DNA from: Chloroflexota bacterium
GTDB taxonomy: Bacteria; Chloroflexota; UBA6077; JACQUR01
Assembly: GCA_016210245.1 (NCBI GenBank)
Contig: JACQUR010000066.1
Span: 1 to 36,552 of the forward strand
Reading direction: 5' to 3'
DNA: 36,552 nucleotides
Shown here: positions 29,503 through 35,802 of the stretch, one piece after another
How the letters are laid out: each line of letters begins with the position of its first letter
Position numbering within the stretch: the stretch's first letter is position 1
Notes under the pieces: generated by a model
Databases searched by the model: none
What the model saw: the letters and a program-made list of their open reading frames with translations, nothing else
Told to the model about the DNA's origin: nothing
Translations under genes and position numbers: made by a program

Positions 29503-30863
29503 AGCTGGGCCTCCTCTCGTTCGGTCGGGGTGGGTGCCCAGGGCAGTTCGCCCCCGAAGGTGCTCATCGGGGGCTGAAGGTGCTCATTATTCTGGACGTG
29601 AGCATCTTCGGGGTGGATGAGCATCTTCGGGGGCAGTTGCCACGTCCAGGGCCCGGCCATGCCCTGCTTGGTGGGCGTGATGCCCAGGGCGGTCTTGGCT
29701 CGGCGCAGCGTAATCTCGCTGATGCCTGCCGCTCGCGCCTCGCGCTGTACGTCTTTCGCTGGGCTCGGCCCGTCCGCCAGCAGCTCGCGCAGGAAGTCCC
29801 TTGCCTCGGCCAGCGCGCCCCGTTCCTCCCCGTCGGCGCTCTGTGCCAGCAGTGATGACGCAGTGTGTTGCACCGCACCCTCCCAGACCACGCGCACGGC
29901 GCCGCCTGCAACAGCCTCCAGGTGGTAGGCCAGCGCTGGCGGGGGCTCGGACAGGTTAGACTTGCTGCTGGCCAGGATGCGACGCGCCCCGTCGGGCAGG
30001 TCAGGGTCTGGCGCCACCAGCAACCCGCTCCGCACGGCGCCAATGATGCCGATGCTACCGCCGCCACGATAGAGCGGGTTGCCCCCCGTCGCCTTGTTCA
30101 GGTGGCGCACGGCCACCACGGCTACGTCTGTTTCGGCAGCTAAGGCGGCCAAGGGTGCCAGCACTCGCCGCACGTCCGCGTCGCGGAAGCTATTGGTGGC
30201 GCTGGGTAGAAACGCCATCACGGGATCCACGACCACCAGTCGGGCGTCGACGCGGGCGATGGCCTCGCGGATGGCGTCCAGGTCGGCCACAGTCGGCAGG
30301 TCCGGGCGCGCCGTCGCCGGTCGCTCGGGGTCGGGACTGGGTTCGAGCCGCAGCACTGCCTTGAGCGCCACGATGCGCGATACATCCGCCCCGGCCGCAT
30401 CTAAGCGGGGACGGATGGTATCGGCTAAGTCATCCTCAGCAGACAACAACACCACTCCGGCCGGCCCATCCAGGTCGCTCCGGGCGCCGTCGGGCATGGT
30501 GCCCCCCACGCTCACCCTGGCGGCCAGGTCTGTGGTGATGGCGGATTTGCCCAAGCCTGGGTCCCCGTCCAAAACGGTGAGTTTGCCCAGGGGCACACGC
30601 CCAGGCCACAGCCAGGAGACGCGCTCGGGCTGCACGTCGGCCAGCGAGACCAGGACCGCCCCCGTGGCTGGGGCGGGTTGAGGCGGGGGCATGGTGGTTG
30701 CGGGTGGCGCCGCGTGGTCCTGCCCGTTGCGGGTGGCGCCCGTCGCCGTCTCGGGCCCGGGCTCGCCAGCGCGCAACAGCGTGAACTGCCAGTGCGCACC
30801 GTCGAAATGGTCCCGGTAGTGCTCGCCCTGCTCGGGACGGCACTGAGCGATGCAGTCGTGCAT
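29499..30863 (-). CDS. AAA_25/RepA-like hexameric-type ATPase (element replication protein)
   Basis: A 454-residue protein. The N-terminal 60 residues are Cys/His-containing and then Pro/Ala-rich. The ATPase core covers about residues 85-300: Walker A LDGDPGLGKS (98-107), LLSAEDD, Walker B LVVVDPVMAF (about 205-214), and VRHLNKATGGNPLYRGGG matching the RepA/DnaB-like AAA_25 family. The C-terminus has a winged-helix-like segment (AKDVQREARAAGISEITLRRAKTALGI) as in many mobile-element replication proteins. It likely unwinds or loads helicase at the element origin. The ATG overlaps the upstream stop by one base (TGATG). Confidence 0.87.
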   Translation of the reverse strand: MHDCIAQCRPEQGEHYRDHFDGAHWQFTLLRAGEPGPETATGATRNGQDHAAPPATTMPPPQPAPATGAVLVSLADVQPERVSWLWPGRVPLGKLTVLDGDPGLGKSAITTDLAARVSVGGTMPDGARSDLDGPAGVVLLSAEDDLADTIRPRLDAAGADVSRIVALKAVLRLEPSPDPERPATARPDLPTVADLDAIREAIARVDARLVVVDPVMAFLPSATNSFRDADVRRVLAPLAALAAETDVAVVAVRHLNKATGGNPLYRGGGSIGIIGAVRSGLLVAPDPDLPDGARRILASSKSNLSEPPPALAYHLEAVAGGAVRVVWEGAVQHTASSLLAQSADGEERGALAEARDFLRELLADGPSPAKDVQREARAAGISEITLRRAKTALGITPTKQGMAGPWTWQLPPKMLIHPEDAHVQNNEHLQPPMSTFGGELPWAPTPTEREEAQL

Positions 30864-31114
30864 CACGCTGCACCCCGCTGGTCGCGGCAGTAGCAGCACC
30901 CGCACGGGTCGGGCAGTATGTTCCGCTCCGCCGCCACCTCGGCCGGCGGGATGGTCGCACGGTGGCACCCGCTGCCCACCGGCGGATACGCGGGCACCAG
31001 CCGACCGGCGGCGCCCTGCCGCCAGGCGCCCAGCAGCTCGCACACCACGATACCGTCCCTATAGCTGCGCAGCACGCGATGGCCGCGGGGGCAGTGGGTC
31101 GTATCAGTGGCCAC
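30863..31114 (-). CDS. Small Cys-rich protein coupled to the RepA-like gene
   Basis: An 83-residue protein from GTG 31114. HCPRGH near the N-terminus and CGCCYC at the C-terminus are likely zinc ligands; the region between is short and basic. It overlaps the HTH gene by 11 bp, and its stop shares one base with the RepA-like start (TGATG), which implies translational coupling. It may be a zinc-binding accessory of the replication protein. No family recognised. Confidence 0.65.
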   Translation of the reverse strand: MATDTTHCPRGHRVLRSYRDGIVVCELLGAWRQGAAGRLVPAYPPVGSGCHRATIPPAEVAAERNILPDPCGCCYCRDQRGAA

Positions 31115-31304
31115 TGCCCGCCACCTCGGCCATGCGGTCGCGGACGAACCGCTCGACCTCGGCCGCCGGGACGCGCATGGCCGAGCCGACGCGGATGGCC
31201 CGTAGCTCGCCGCGGGCGAGTAGCTCGTACGCGACCGTGCGGCTCACGCCCAGCGCCTCTGCCGCTTCCGCCACGCGGTACAGGACTCGTCCTACTGCTG
31301 CCAT
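31104..31304 (-). CDS. Excisionase-like HTH protein (MerR/HTH_17 type)
   Basis: A 66-residue protein made of one winged HTH: YRVAEAAEALGVSRTVAYELLARGELRAIRVGSAMRVPAAEVERFV. This is the classic excisionase/DNA-binding domain pattern, with the recognition helix at about residues 21-30 and the wing at 37-45. It is likely an excisionase and/or repressor of the divergent integrase operon, since the two start 122 bp apart around operator-like repeats. The start is strong: GGAGG 7 bp before ATG 31304. It is the first gene of the minus-strand operon. Confidence 0.88.
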   Translation of the reverse strand: MAAVGRVLYRVAEAAEALGVSRTVAYELLARGELRAIRVGSAMRVPAAEVERFVRDRMAEVAGSGH

Positions 31305-31325
31305 GTCATACCTCCGTTCGGGCAG

Positions 31326-31399
31326 TTGCGTTCCGCCCGTGTCCGTAGTATACTATTCCCGATGTGGCGAAAGGGTCGGCACATCGCGGCCACATCGCC
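31326..31399 (+). promoter_or_regulatory. Divergent control region with promoter and CACATCGC operator-like repeats
   Basis: TTGCGT (31326-31331), 17 bp, TATACT (31349-31354) forms a good plus-strand promoter; the -10 is inside the palindrome TAGTATACTA (31346-31355). Just downstream lie GATGTGGCG (31361-31369) and CACATCGC twice (31380-31387 and 31391-31398), the first being roughly inverted to the others. The position over the start site, between the HTH gene and the integrase operon, suggests an operator. Confidence 0.6.
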
Positions 31400-31426
31400 A
31401 TTTCAGTGGGGCGGGAGGGAGGCGAC

Positions 31427-32131
31427 ATGCCACAGAAGCCGATAGCCCAGGATTGGCGGGACCAGGTGTACACCCTGTGCGGCTCGGGCAGGAAGCGCTC
31501 AGTCGTAGAGATGTTCCAGCTTCTAGAGGCGGAGGGAATCAGGCTCGGGCGAAACGACTATCCGAGCAAGCGCTCACTCAACCGAATCCGAGACGACTTC
31601 CACCGGCTGCCCGAGCCGCAGCAGCGCGAGTACGGCCAGGTACGCTGGCCAGACAGCTTCGGGCGGGGCGACCTCCCCTGGGAGGCCGGCCGCGCGGCGC
31701 TGGACTTGCTCCGCTTCCACGATGAGCAGGGGCTCGACCGTCCAACCGTGCGCCATGTCCGCTGGTTCTGGCGCGTGGGCATGGCGGCTCCTGGAATCCC
31801 CACCCAGGACGCGGACCGGTTGTCCGAGCACCTTGCCACTGCCGAGTTTTTGGCCGTGGCCAATCTCGGGACCACGGAGGTTCAGGGGCTCGAATGGCTG
31901 CTCGCCTACCAGCCGTGGCGGAGCGACGATGATGCCGCGGCCTACCAACGCCTGGCCGCACGGCAGGACGTACCCAGGTATCCCACGCTGGTGGCGACCA
32001 GCGTCCTGGATGGCACCCCCGAGGCGCTCAGGAGCTTCTATCAGGCTCTGCTCGGCCCCACGTCCGGACAGGAGCGGTACGAGCAGGTCGCCCGTGCCCT
32101 CTATAAGGAAGGAGAGGCCACCGATGGCTAA
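31427..32131 (+). CDS. Unknown protein translationally coupled to the integrase
   Basis: A 234-residue protein with no signal peptide and no recognised domain. The N-terminal 60 residues (DWRDQVYTLCGSGRKRSVVEMFQLLEAEGIRLG) look like a helix-rich, possibly DNA-contacting domain. The rest alternates helices with aromatic residues (WFWRVGMAAPG, LLAYQPWRSDDDAAAY). The start ATG 31427 has GGGAGGGAGG upstream; a longer frame from 31364 overlaps the operator repeats. It overlaps the integrase start by 8 bp. It could be a regulator or integration accessory factor; this is context only. Confidence 0.7.
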   Translation: MPQKPIAQDWRDQVYTLCGSGRKRSVVEMFQLLEAEGIRLGRNDYPSKRSLNRIRDDFHRLPEPQQREYGQVRWPDSFGRGDLPWEAGRAALDLLRFHDEQGLDRPTVRHVRWFWRVGMAAPGIPTQDADRLSEHLATAEFLAVANLGTTEVQGLEWLLAYQPWRSDDDAAAYQRLAARQDVPRYPTLVATSVLDGTPEALRSFYQALLGPTSGQERYEQVARALYKEGEATDG

Positions 32132-33275
32132 GCAACGCGGCCGCCGTGGGCACGGGGAGGGTTCGATTCATCAGCGCGAGGATGGCCGCTGGGTGGCGGT
32201 CGTCGACCAGGGTTGGAAGGACGGCAAGCGCCAACGCAAGTACCTCTACGGAGAGACGCGCAGGGAGGTGAGCGAGAAGTTGAAGGCAGCGCTGCACGAC
32301 CAGGCGGCAGGCCTGCCGTTGCCCTCAGAGCGGCAGACGGTGGGCCAGTTCCTGGAGCGCTGGTTAGAGGATTCGGCCAAGCCCAATGTACGCCCCCGGA
32401 CCTTCACCCGCTACCACGACCTGCTCACCCTGCATGCCATCCCGACGCTCGGCAAGCGCCCCCTGGCCAAACTCTCGGCCCAGGACCTCCAGGCGCTGTA
32501 CGGCCAGAAACTTGACCAGCTCGCCGCGCGCACGGTCGGCCACCTCCACCGGGTGCTGCATTGCGCGCTACGGGACGCGCTGCGCTGGGGGCTGGTGGCG
32601 CGGAACGTGTGCGATGCCGTCCAGCCGCCCAAGGTGGCGCGCCCGGAGATGCAGGTGCTTGCGCCCGAGCAGGCGCGCCAGTTGCTCGCCGCTGCCGATG
32701 GGGAGCCCCTGGAGGCGCTGTACGTGCTGGCCGTCACGGCCGGACTGCGCCAGGGCGAGTTGTTCGGCCTGAAGTGGCAGGACCTCGACCTCGAGGCCGG
32801 CCGGCTCCAGGTGCGCCGCACCCTGGGCCGTGTGCGCAAGCAGGGCTTCCTGGAGAGCGAGCCCAAGAGCGCCCGCAGCCGCCGCAGCATCACCCTCACG
32901 CCCCTGGCCATCGGCGCGCTTCGGCACCACCGGGCGCGCCAACTCGAGCAGCGGTTGGCAGTCGGCTCGGCCTGGGAAGACCGCGGGCTGGTCTTCTGCA
33001 ACGCGGTCGGTCGGCCCCTGGAGCCCAGCAACCTGCTGCGCCGCTCGTGGCGGCCGCTGCTGAAGAAGGCTGGCCTGCCCCGGATCCGCTTCCACGACTT
33101 GCGCCATACCGCAGCCACGCTCCTGCTCGCCCAAGGGGTGCATCCCAAGATAGTTCAGGAGATGCTCGGCCACAGCACCATCAGCCTCACCCTGGACACC
33201 TACTCCCACCTCCTGCCCAACCTCCAGGACGAAGCGGCCGCCAAGATGCAGGCCATCCTGGTCCGCCTGAAGTAG
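32124..33275 (+). CDS. Tyrosine-family site-specific integrase
   Basis: A 383-residue integrase. The N-terminus is an arm-type DNA-binding domain (GEGSIHQREDGRWVAVVD, residues 11-28). The SAM-like core-binding domain spans about 72-165. The catalytic domain carries Arg209 (GLRQGELFGLKW), Lys248 region (SEPKSARSRR), His324 and Arg327 (HDLRH), His350 (LGHSTISLTLDTYSH) and nucleophile Tyr360. All catalytic residues are present, so the enzyme should be active. It sits next to the intact tRNA-Arg, which holds the crossover site. It starts inside the upstream stop (ATGGCTAA). Confidence 0.96.
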   Translation: MAKQRGRRGHGEGSIHQREDGRWVAVVDQGWKDGKRQRKYLYGETRREVSEKLKAALHDQAAGLPLPSERQTVGQFLERWLEDSAKPNVRPRTFTRYHDLLTLHAIPTLGKRPLAKLSAQDLQALYGQKLDQLAARTVGHLHRVLHCALRDALRWGLVARNVCDAVQPPKVARPEMQVLAPEQARQLLAAADGEPLEALYVLAVTAGLRQGELFGLKWQDLDLEAGRLQVRRTLGRVRKQGFLESEPKSARSRRSITLTPLAIGALRHHRARQLEQRLAVGSAWEDRGLVFCNAVGRPLEPSNLLRRSWRPLLKKAGLPRIRFHDLRHTAATLLLAQGVHPKIVQEMLGHSTISLTLDTYSHLLPNLQDEAAAKMQAILVRLK

Positions 33276-33292
33276 CCCGCGCGGCACCCGAA

Positions 33293-33337
33293 CCAAACGC
33301 CCCGGCATGGTCCCGAAGGCCATCCCGGGGCGTTTGG
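33293..33337 (+). terminator. Terminator-like hairpin after the integrase
   Basis: CCAAACGCCCCGG (33293-33305) pairs with CCGGGGCGTTTGG (33325-33337), with an inner ATGG/CCAT stem. Its right arm runs directly into the paired GGCTGTCA sites (33333-33356). Confidence 0.65.
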
Positions 33338-33356
33338 CTGTCAGTTAGGCTGTCAA
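33333..33356. repeat. Right-end paired GGCTGTCA sites (candidate integrase arm sites)
   Basis: TTTGGCTGTCAG then TTAGGCTGTCA, a direct pair with the same spacing and orientation as at 25771-25794. They lie about 89 bp inside the right attachment repeat. Confidence 0.55.
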
Positions 33357-33398
33357 GCGGGCGGGCTGCCCGCGCCCAGGGTCGGAAACCCTCCCGAA

Positions 33399-33444
33399 AA
33401 CCACAACATCTTGTGGTTGACCGCATCAAAACCACAAGATGTTG
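33399..33444 (-). terminator. Element-borne terminator abutting the tRNA-Arg 3' end
   Basis: CAACATCTTGTGGTT (33404-33418) pairs perfectly with AACCACAAGATGTTG (33430-33444): a 15-bp stem with an 11-nt loop, starting 2 bp beyond the tRNA 3' end and followed on the minus strand by TGGTTTTC. A nested 8-bp stem (33399-33418) is also possible. It would terminate the tRNA transcript in place of the chromosomal hairpin at 25536-25557, now 7.8 kb away. Confidence 0.7.
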
Positions 33445-33488
33445 GGTAGCCCCGGGGCGACTCGAACGCCCGACAAACGGTTTAGGAA
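33445..33488. repeat. attR-type direct repeat within tRNA-Arg
   Basis: Identical to 25624-25667 over 44 bp. It covers the tRNA from the anticodon loop to the 3' end plus two flanking bases, a standard target for tyrosine integrases. Because the whole 3' half is carried by the element copy, the tRNA stays functional after integration. Confidence 0.93.
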
Positions 33489-33519
33489 ACCGCTGCTCTA
33501 TCCTCTGAGCTACGGGGCC
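33447..33519 (-). tRNA. tRNA-Arg (anticodon CCT)
   Basis: The 73-nt minus-strand sequence folds as a cloverleaf. Acceptor GGCCCCG pairs with CGGGGCT (one G-T), D-stem GCTC/GAGC, anticodon stem GCGGT/ACCGT with loop TTCCTAA giving anticodon CCT, T-stem GGGCG/CGCCC with loop TTCGAGT, and discriminator A. CCA is not encoded. A TATAAT box on the minus strand (33575-33580) is about 55 bp upstream. It is the integration site of the element. Confidence 0.93.
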
Positions 33520-33574
33520 GGGGCGGGCGCGCGGCGGGGTGCCTTGCCCGCCTACGCTGGCGCTCGCGCACCAC

Positions 33575-33580
33575 ATTATA
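33575..33580 (-). promoter_or_regulatory. Candidate -10 box of the tRNA-Arg gene
   Basis: Read on the minus strand this is TATAAT, about 55 bp upstream of the mature tRNA 5' end. No convincing -35 hexamer is visible at 17 bp. It is the only promoter-like box in the 107-bp gap. Confidence 0.5.
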
Positions 33581-33626
33581 CCAGAGAGCCGGATGCTGGG
33601 AGCGCGTCGGCGGGCGCGTGGGGCTG

Positions 33627-35102
33627 CTAGCCCCCTCCCTGGACCAGGAAGATCTGCACCCCCTGCACCTGGCGGTGCTGGAGCACCGCTCGGTTCGCCA
33701 GGTAGCGGCGGGCCTCGGCCTCGGCCGAGGTCGCTTCCGCCGGGTCGAGCAGGCCGTAGTCGCGCACGTACCAGAAGCGAGGGCGGCCGCGCACCGCGTC
33801 GCCCAGAGCCGCAGCGTCACCCTCGGGCAGCAGCACCTCCTCCAGTTGCCCACGGTTGTAGTAGGCGAAGGGCGTCTCGCTGAACGGGCGGGTGTGGACC
33901 ACCAGGTCGCCGGGCGCCGCTCGCGCGCGAACCACCTCGGCCGCGGCGCGCAGGTCGGAGCGCCCGTAGTAGGGGTCGCCATACAGGGCGGGTAGGTTCG
34001 CGGCCACGGAGGCGACGACCAGCCCGACCAGTGGCCAGCGCAGGATGCCCATCGGCACCCGGTCCAGGCCCCGCGCGGCGACCACCCAGAAGGCGGGGAC
34101 GGCAAAGCAGAGGTAGCGAATGAGGTACAGCGGGGCCAGCCACCAGGAGACGAGCAGGGCGGCAGCCACGGGGCCCGCGACCGCCAGCGCTGGCAGGAGC
34201 ACGCTCGGGCTCCACGGCGCCGAGGCCAGCGCCAGGGCCAGCAGGCCCAGGATGAGCCAGCGGGCGACGCGCAGCAGCGGGTCGGTGCCCAGGCCGTGGT
34301 CGGGCGGGGAGTAGGAGATGAAAGCACGATAGGTGTCCCACAGCACGCCCGGGTACGGCGGCTCGATCCAGTAGCTCCCCTTCAAGGTGGTGAACTGGAC
34401 CAGGAAGGCGGGCAGCCAGGGGAGGAAGAGCAAGCCTGCCAGGCCCAGGGCAGCCCAGGGGGACCATTGCCAGCGGCGCCGGAGCGCCAGCGCCAGGCCC
34501 AGGTACAGCGCCTCGGCCAGGACCAGGAACACGGCGTAGTAGTGGGTGTACAGGGCCAGGGCGGTGGCCAGCGCGTAGCCGGCCCAGCGCCAGCCGCCGC
34601 GGGCCAGCGCCTGGACGAGCAGCAGCAGGGAGGTCGTCGCCAGCAGCGACAGGAGGGCGTAGGCCCGCGCCTCCTGGCTCAGGTCGACCTGGAACGGCGC
34701 CAGGGCGGTGAAGAGGCCCGCCAGCAAGCCGGCCCGCCACCCGAACAGGGTGCGTCCCAGCAGGGCGGCCACGGCCACGGTGGCCGTGCCAAACACCACC
34801 GAGGGCAGTCGCAGCCAGCCATCACCCTGGCCAAGGAGGAGCCAGTAGTGCAGCAGCAGGTAGTAGAGGGGCGGGTTGGCCTCGCCGGTGGTGGCGGCGA
34901 GCAGCGCCGGCAGGTCCAGGGCCGCCAGGCCAGCACTCACCGCCTCGTCGAACCAGACGCTCTTGCGCTCCAGGCCCGCCAGGCGCAGCGCGAGTCCAAG
35001 GCCGGTGAGCAGCAGGAGGTCGAGCAGGTAGCGCCACTCGGACCTGCGAACTGGCAGCAGCTTCGGGCGAGGGCGGGCTACCTGCGGCGGCGCTGCCGCC
35101 AC
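33627..35102 (-). CDS. GT39/PMT-like membrane glycosyltransferase
   Basis: A 491-residue polytopic membrane protein with about 9-11 hydrophobic segments. The first periplasmic loop carries KSVWFDEAVSAG, whose Asp52-Glu53 match the catalytic DE/DD pair of GT-C fold (GT39/GT83, protein mannosyltransferase-like) enzymes. NPPLYYLLLHYW and SQEARAYALLSLLA are further family signatures. The C-terminal about 110 residues form an extracytoplasmic domain. It likely transfers sugar from a polyprenyl-phosphate donor to a cell-surface glycan or protein. The GTG start at 35102 lies inside the tiny membrane ORF at 35078-35239 and has no clear ribosome-binding site. Confidence 0.88.
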   Translation of the reverse strand: MAAAPPQVARPRPKLLPVRRSEWRYLLDLLLLTGLGLALRLAGLERKSVWFDEAVSAGLAALDLPALLAATTGEANPPLYYLLLHYWLLLGQGDGWLRLPSVVFGTATVAVAALLGRTLFGWRAGLLAGLFTALAPFQVDLSQEARAYALLSLLATTSLLLLVQALARGGWRWAGYALATALALYTHYYAVFLVLAEALYLGLALALRRRWQWSPWAALGLAGLLFLPWLPAFLVQFTTLKGSYWIEPPYPGVLWDTYRAFISYSPPDHGLGTDPLLRVARWLILGLLALALASAPWSPSVLLPALAVAGPVAAALLVSWWLAPLYLIRYLCFAVPAFWVVAARGLDRVPMGILRWPLVGLVVASVAANLPALYGDPYYGRSDLRAAAEVVRARAAPGDLVVHTRPFSETPFAYYNRGQLEEVLLPEGDAAALGDAVRGRPRFWYVRDYGLLDPAEATSAEAEARRYLANRAVLQHRQVQGVQIFLVQGGG

Positions 35103-35239
35103 TGCACGTAACCGGCGCGTAACTCACGGCCGAGCAGGAAGGCCACCACCCAGCCCGCCACGAACAAGGCCATCTGAGCAGGCTCCACCAGCGTCCCCAA
35201 CAGCAGCGTGCCACCCACGCGGGATGGCCAGGTGCGCAT
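35078..35239 (-). CDS. Tiny single-span membrane protein upstream of the GT39 gene
   Basis: A 53-residue frame from ATG 35239. It has one hydrophobic segment (MALFVAGWVVAFLLG, about residues 23-37), a short N-terminal part with a second weakly hydrophobic stretch (GGTLLLGTLV), and a basic tail ending RQRRRR. That arrangement fits a membrane peptide with a cytoplasmic C-terminus. It overlaps the GT39 start by 25 bp, suggesting coupling. The ribosome-binding site is poor and no family is known, so it may be spurious. Confidence 0.4.
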   Translation of the reverse strand: MRTWPSRVGGTLLLGTLVEPAQMALFVAGWVVAFLLGRELRAGYVQWRQRRRR

Positions 35240-35284
35240 TATGGGACGCCAGAACCGGCGGCGTCAAGGCGCGGCCGAGCTTGA

Positions 35285-35340
35285 GTGCTGAGTGCTGAGT
35301 GCTGAGTGCTGAGTGCTGAGTGCTGAGTGCTGAGTGCTGA
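35285..35340. repeat. Eight exact GTGCTGA heptamers
   Basis: Eight identical tandem copies of GTGCTGA (35285-35340), starting 8 bp beyond the stop codon of the minus-strand four-helix-bundle gene (35349-35351). It uses the same word as the palindrome before gyrB (21827-21916). The exactness of the copies suggests recent expansion or strong maintenance. Confidence 0.92.
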
Positions 35341-35348
35341 GAGAAGAG

Positions 35349-35738
35349 TTATTTGTTTGGTTTGACGTTTTTTCTTTGTTTTTCAACAGAAACTCGAAGA
35401 CCACCTATAACTCTGGAAACCTCTTCTGATTGAAGGCGTAGTTGGTCGAATCGAGATTGATCCAGATAGCCCACATCGAACGCAACATAGAGGTGTGAAC
35501 GAACCTCAGCACAAGAAGATTTTGCTGTGGAAAGAAATTGATGAAATTCTCCCAATCCACTTCTCTCGAAGCCCTCGGCAACATTTGACATGATAGAAAC
35601 GGCCGCTCGTTGAATTTGCCCGGATAGTCCAAAGTCTTTAACGAATTTGCCCTGTCGAGAGACTTCGTAGACCGCACGAGTTAATGCTCTGGCTTTCTGC
35701 CAAGCGATCAGCTCTTCAAACCTCTCTACTTTGCTCAT
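35349..35738 (-). CDS. Four-helix bundle protein (S23/IVP family)
   Basis: A 129-residue protein of the four-helix bundle family first seen in 23S rRNA intervening sequences (IVP) and structurally like the Avd protein of retroelements. The signature is present: FEELIAWQKARALTRAVYEVS, then IQRAAVSIMSNVAEGFERSG, and the third helix FHQFLSTAKSSCAEVRSHLYVA. Family members form pentamers and bind nucleic acid; the role of free-standing copies is unknown. Base composition is visibly more AT-rich than neighbours, which suggests transfer. The start has GAGGAT about 7 bp upstream. Heptamer arrays sit directly on both sides (GTGCTGA 3', ACTCAGG 5'). No reverse transcriptase or template repeat is nearby. 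Confidence 0.92.
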   Translation of the reverse strand: MSKVERFEELIAWQKARALTRAVYEVSRQGKFVKDFGLSGQIQRAAVSIMSNVAEGFERSGLGEFHQFLSTAKSSCAEVRSHLYVAFDVGYLDQSRFDQLRLQSEEVSRVIGGLRVSVEKQRKNVKPNK

Positions 35739-35767
35739 CGTTCATCCTCTTAACTCTTGATGTTTTT

Positions 35768-35802
35768 ACTCAGGACTCAGGACTCAGGACTCAGGACTCA
35801 GG
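35768..35802. repeat. Five ACTCAGG heptamers containing the DUF423 stop codon
   Basis: Five exact copies of ACTCAGG. The stop codon of the minus-strand DUF423 gene (35798-35800) lies inside the last copy, and the array ends about 30 bp upstream of the four-helix-bundle start (35738). Confidence 0.9.

Larger units (their letters stand above)
25624..33488. mobile_element. Integrative element of about 7.8 kb in tRNA-Arg(CCT)
   Basis: It is bounded by identical 44-bp sequences (25624-25667 and 33445-33488), the right one forming the 3' half of an intact tRNA-Arg gene. A tyrosine integrase lies next to the tRNA copy, an excisionase-like HTH gene is nearby, and a minus-strand operon carries an AAA_25/RepA-like ATPase and small accessory proteins. 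Paired GGCTGTCA sites occur near both ends. No relaxase, capsid or portal gene is present, so it is a satellite-like or plasmid-like integrative element rather than a complete prophage. The left 1.2 kb is mostly repeats and hairpins. Confidence 0.88.

Noticed and set aside
35349..35738. Avd protein of a diversity-generating retroelement
   Set aside because: The family fits, but there is no adjacent reverse transcriptase, template repeat or variable repeat. The only RT-like fragment is 35 kb away and of group II type.
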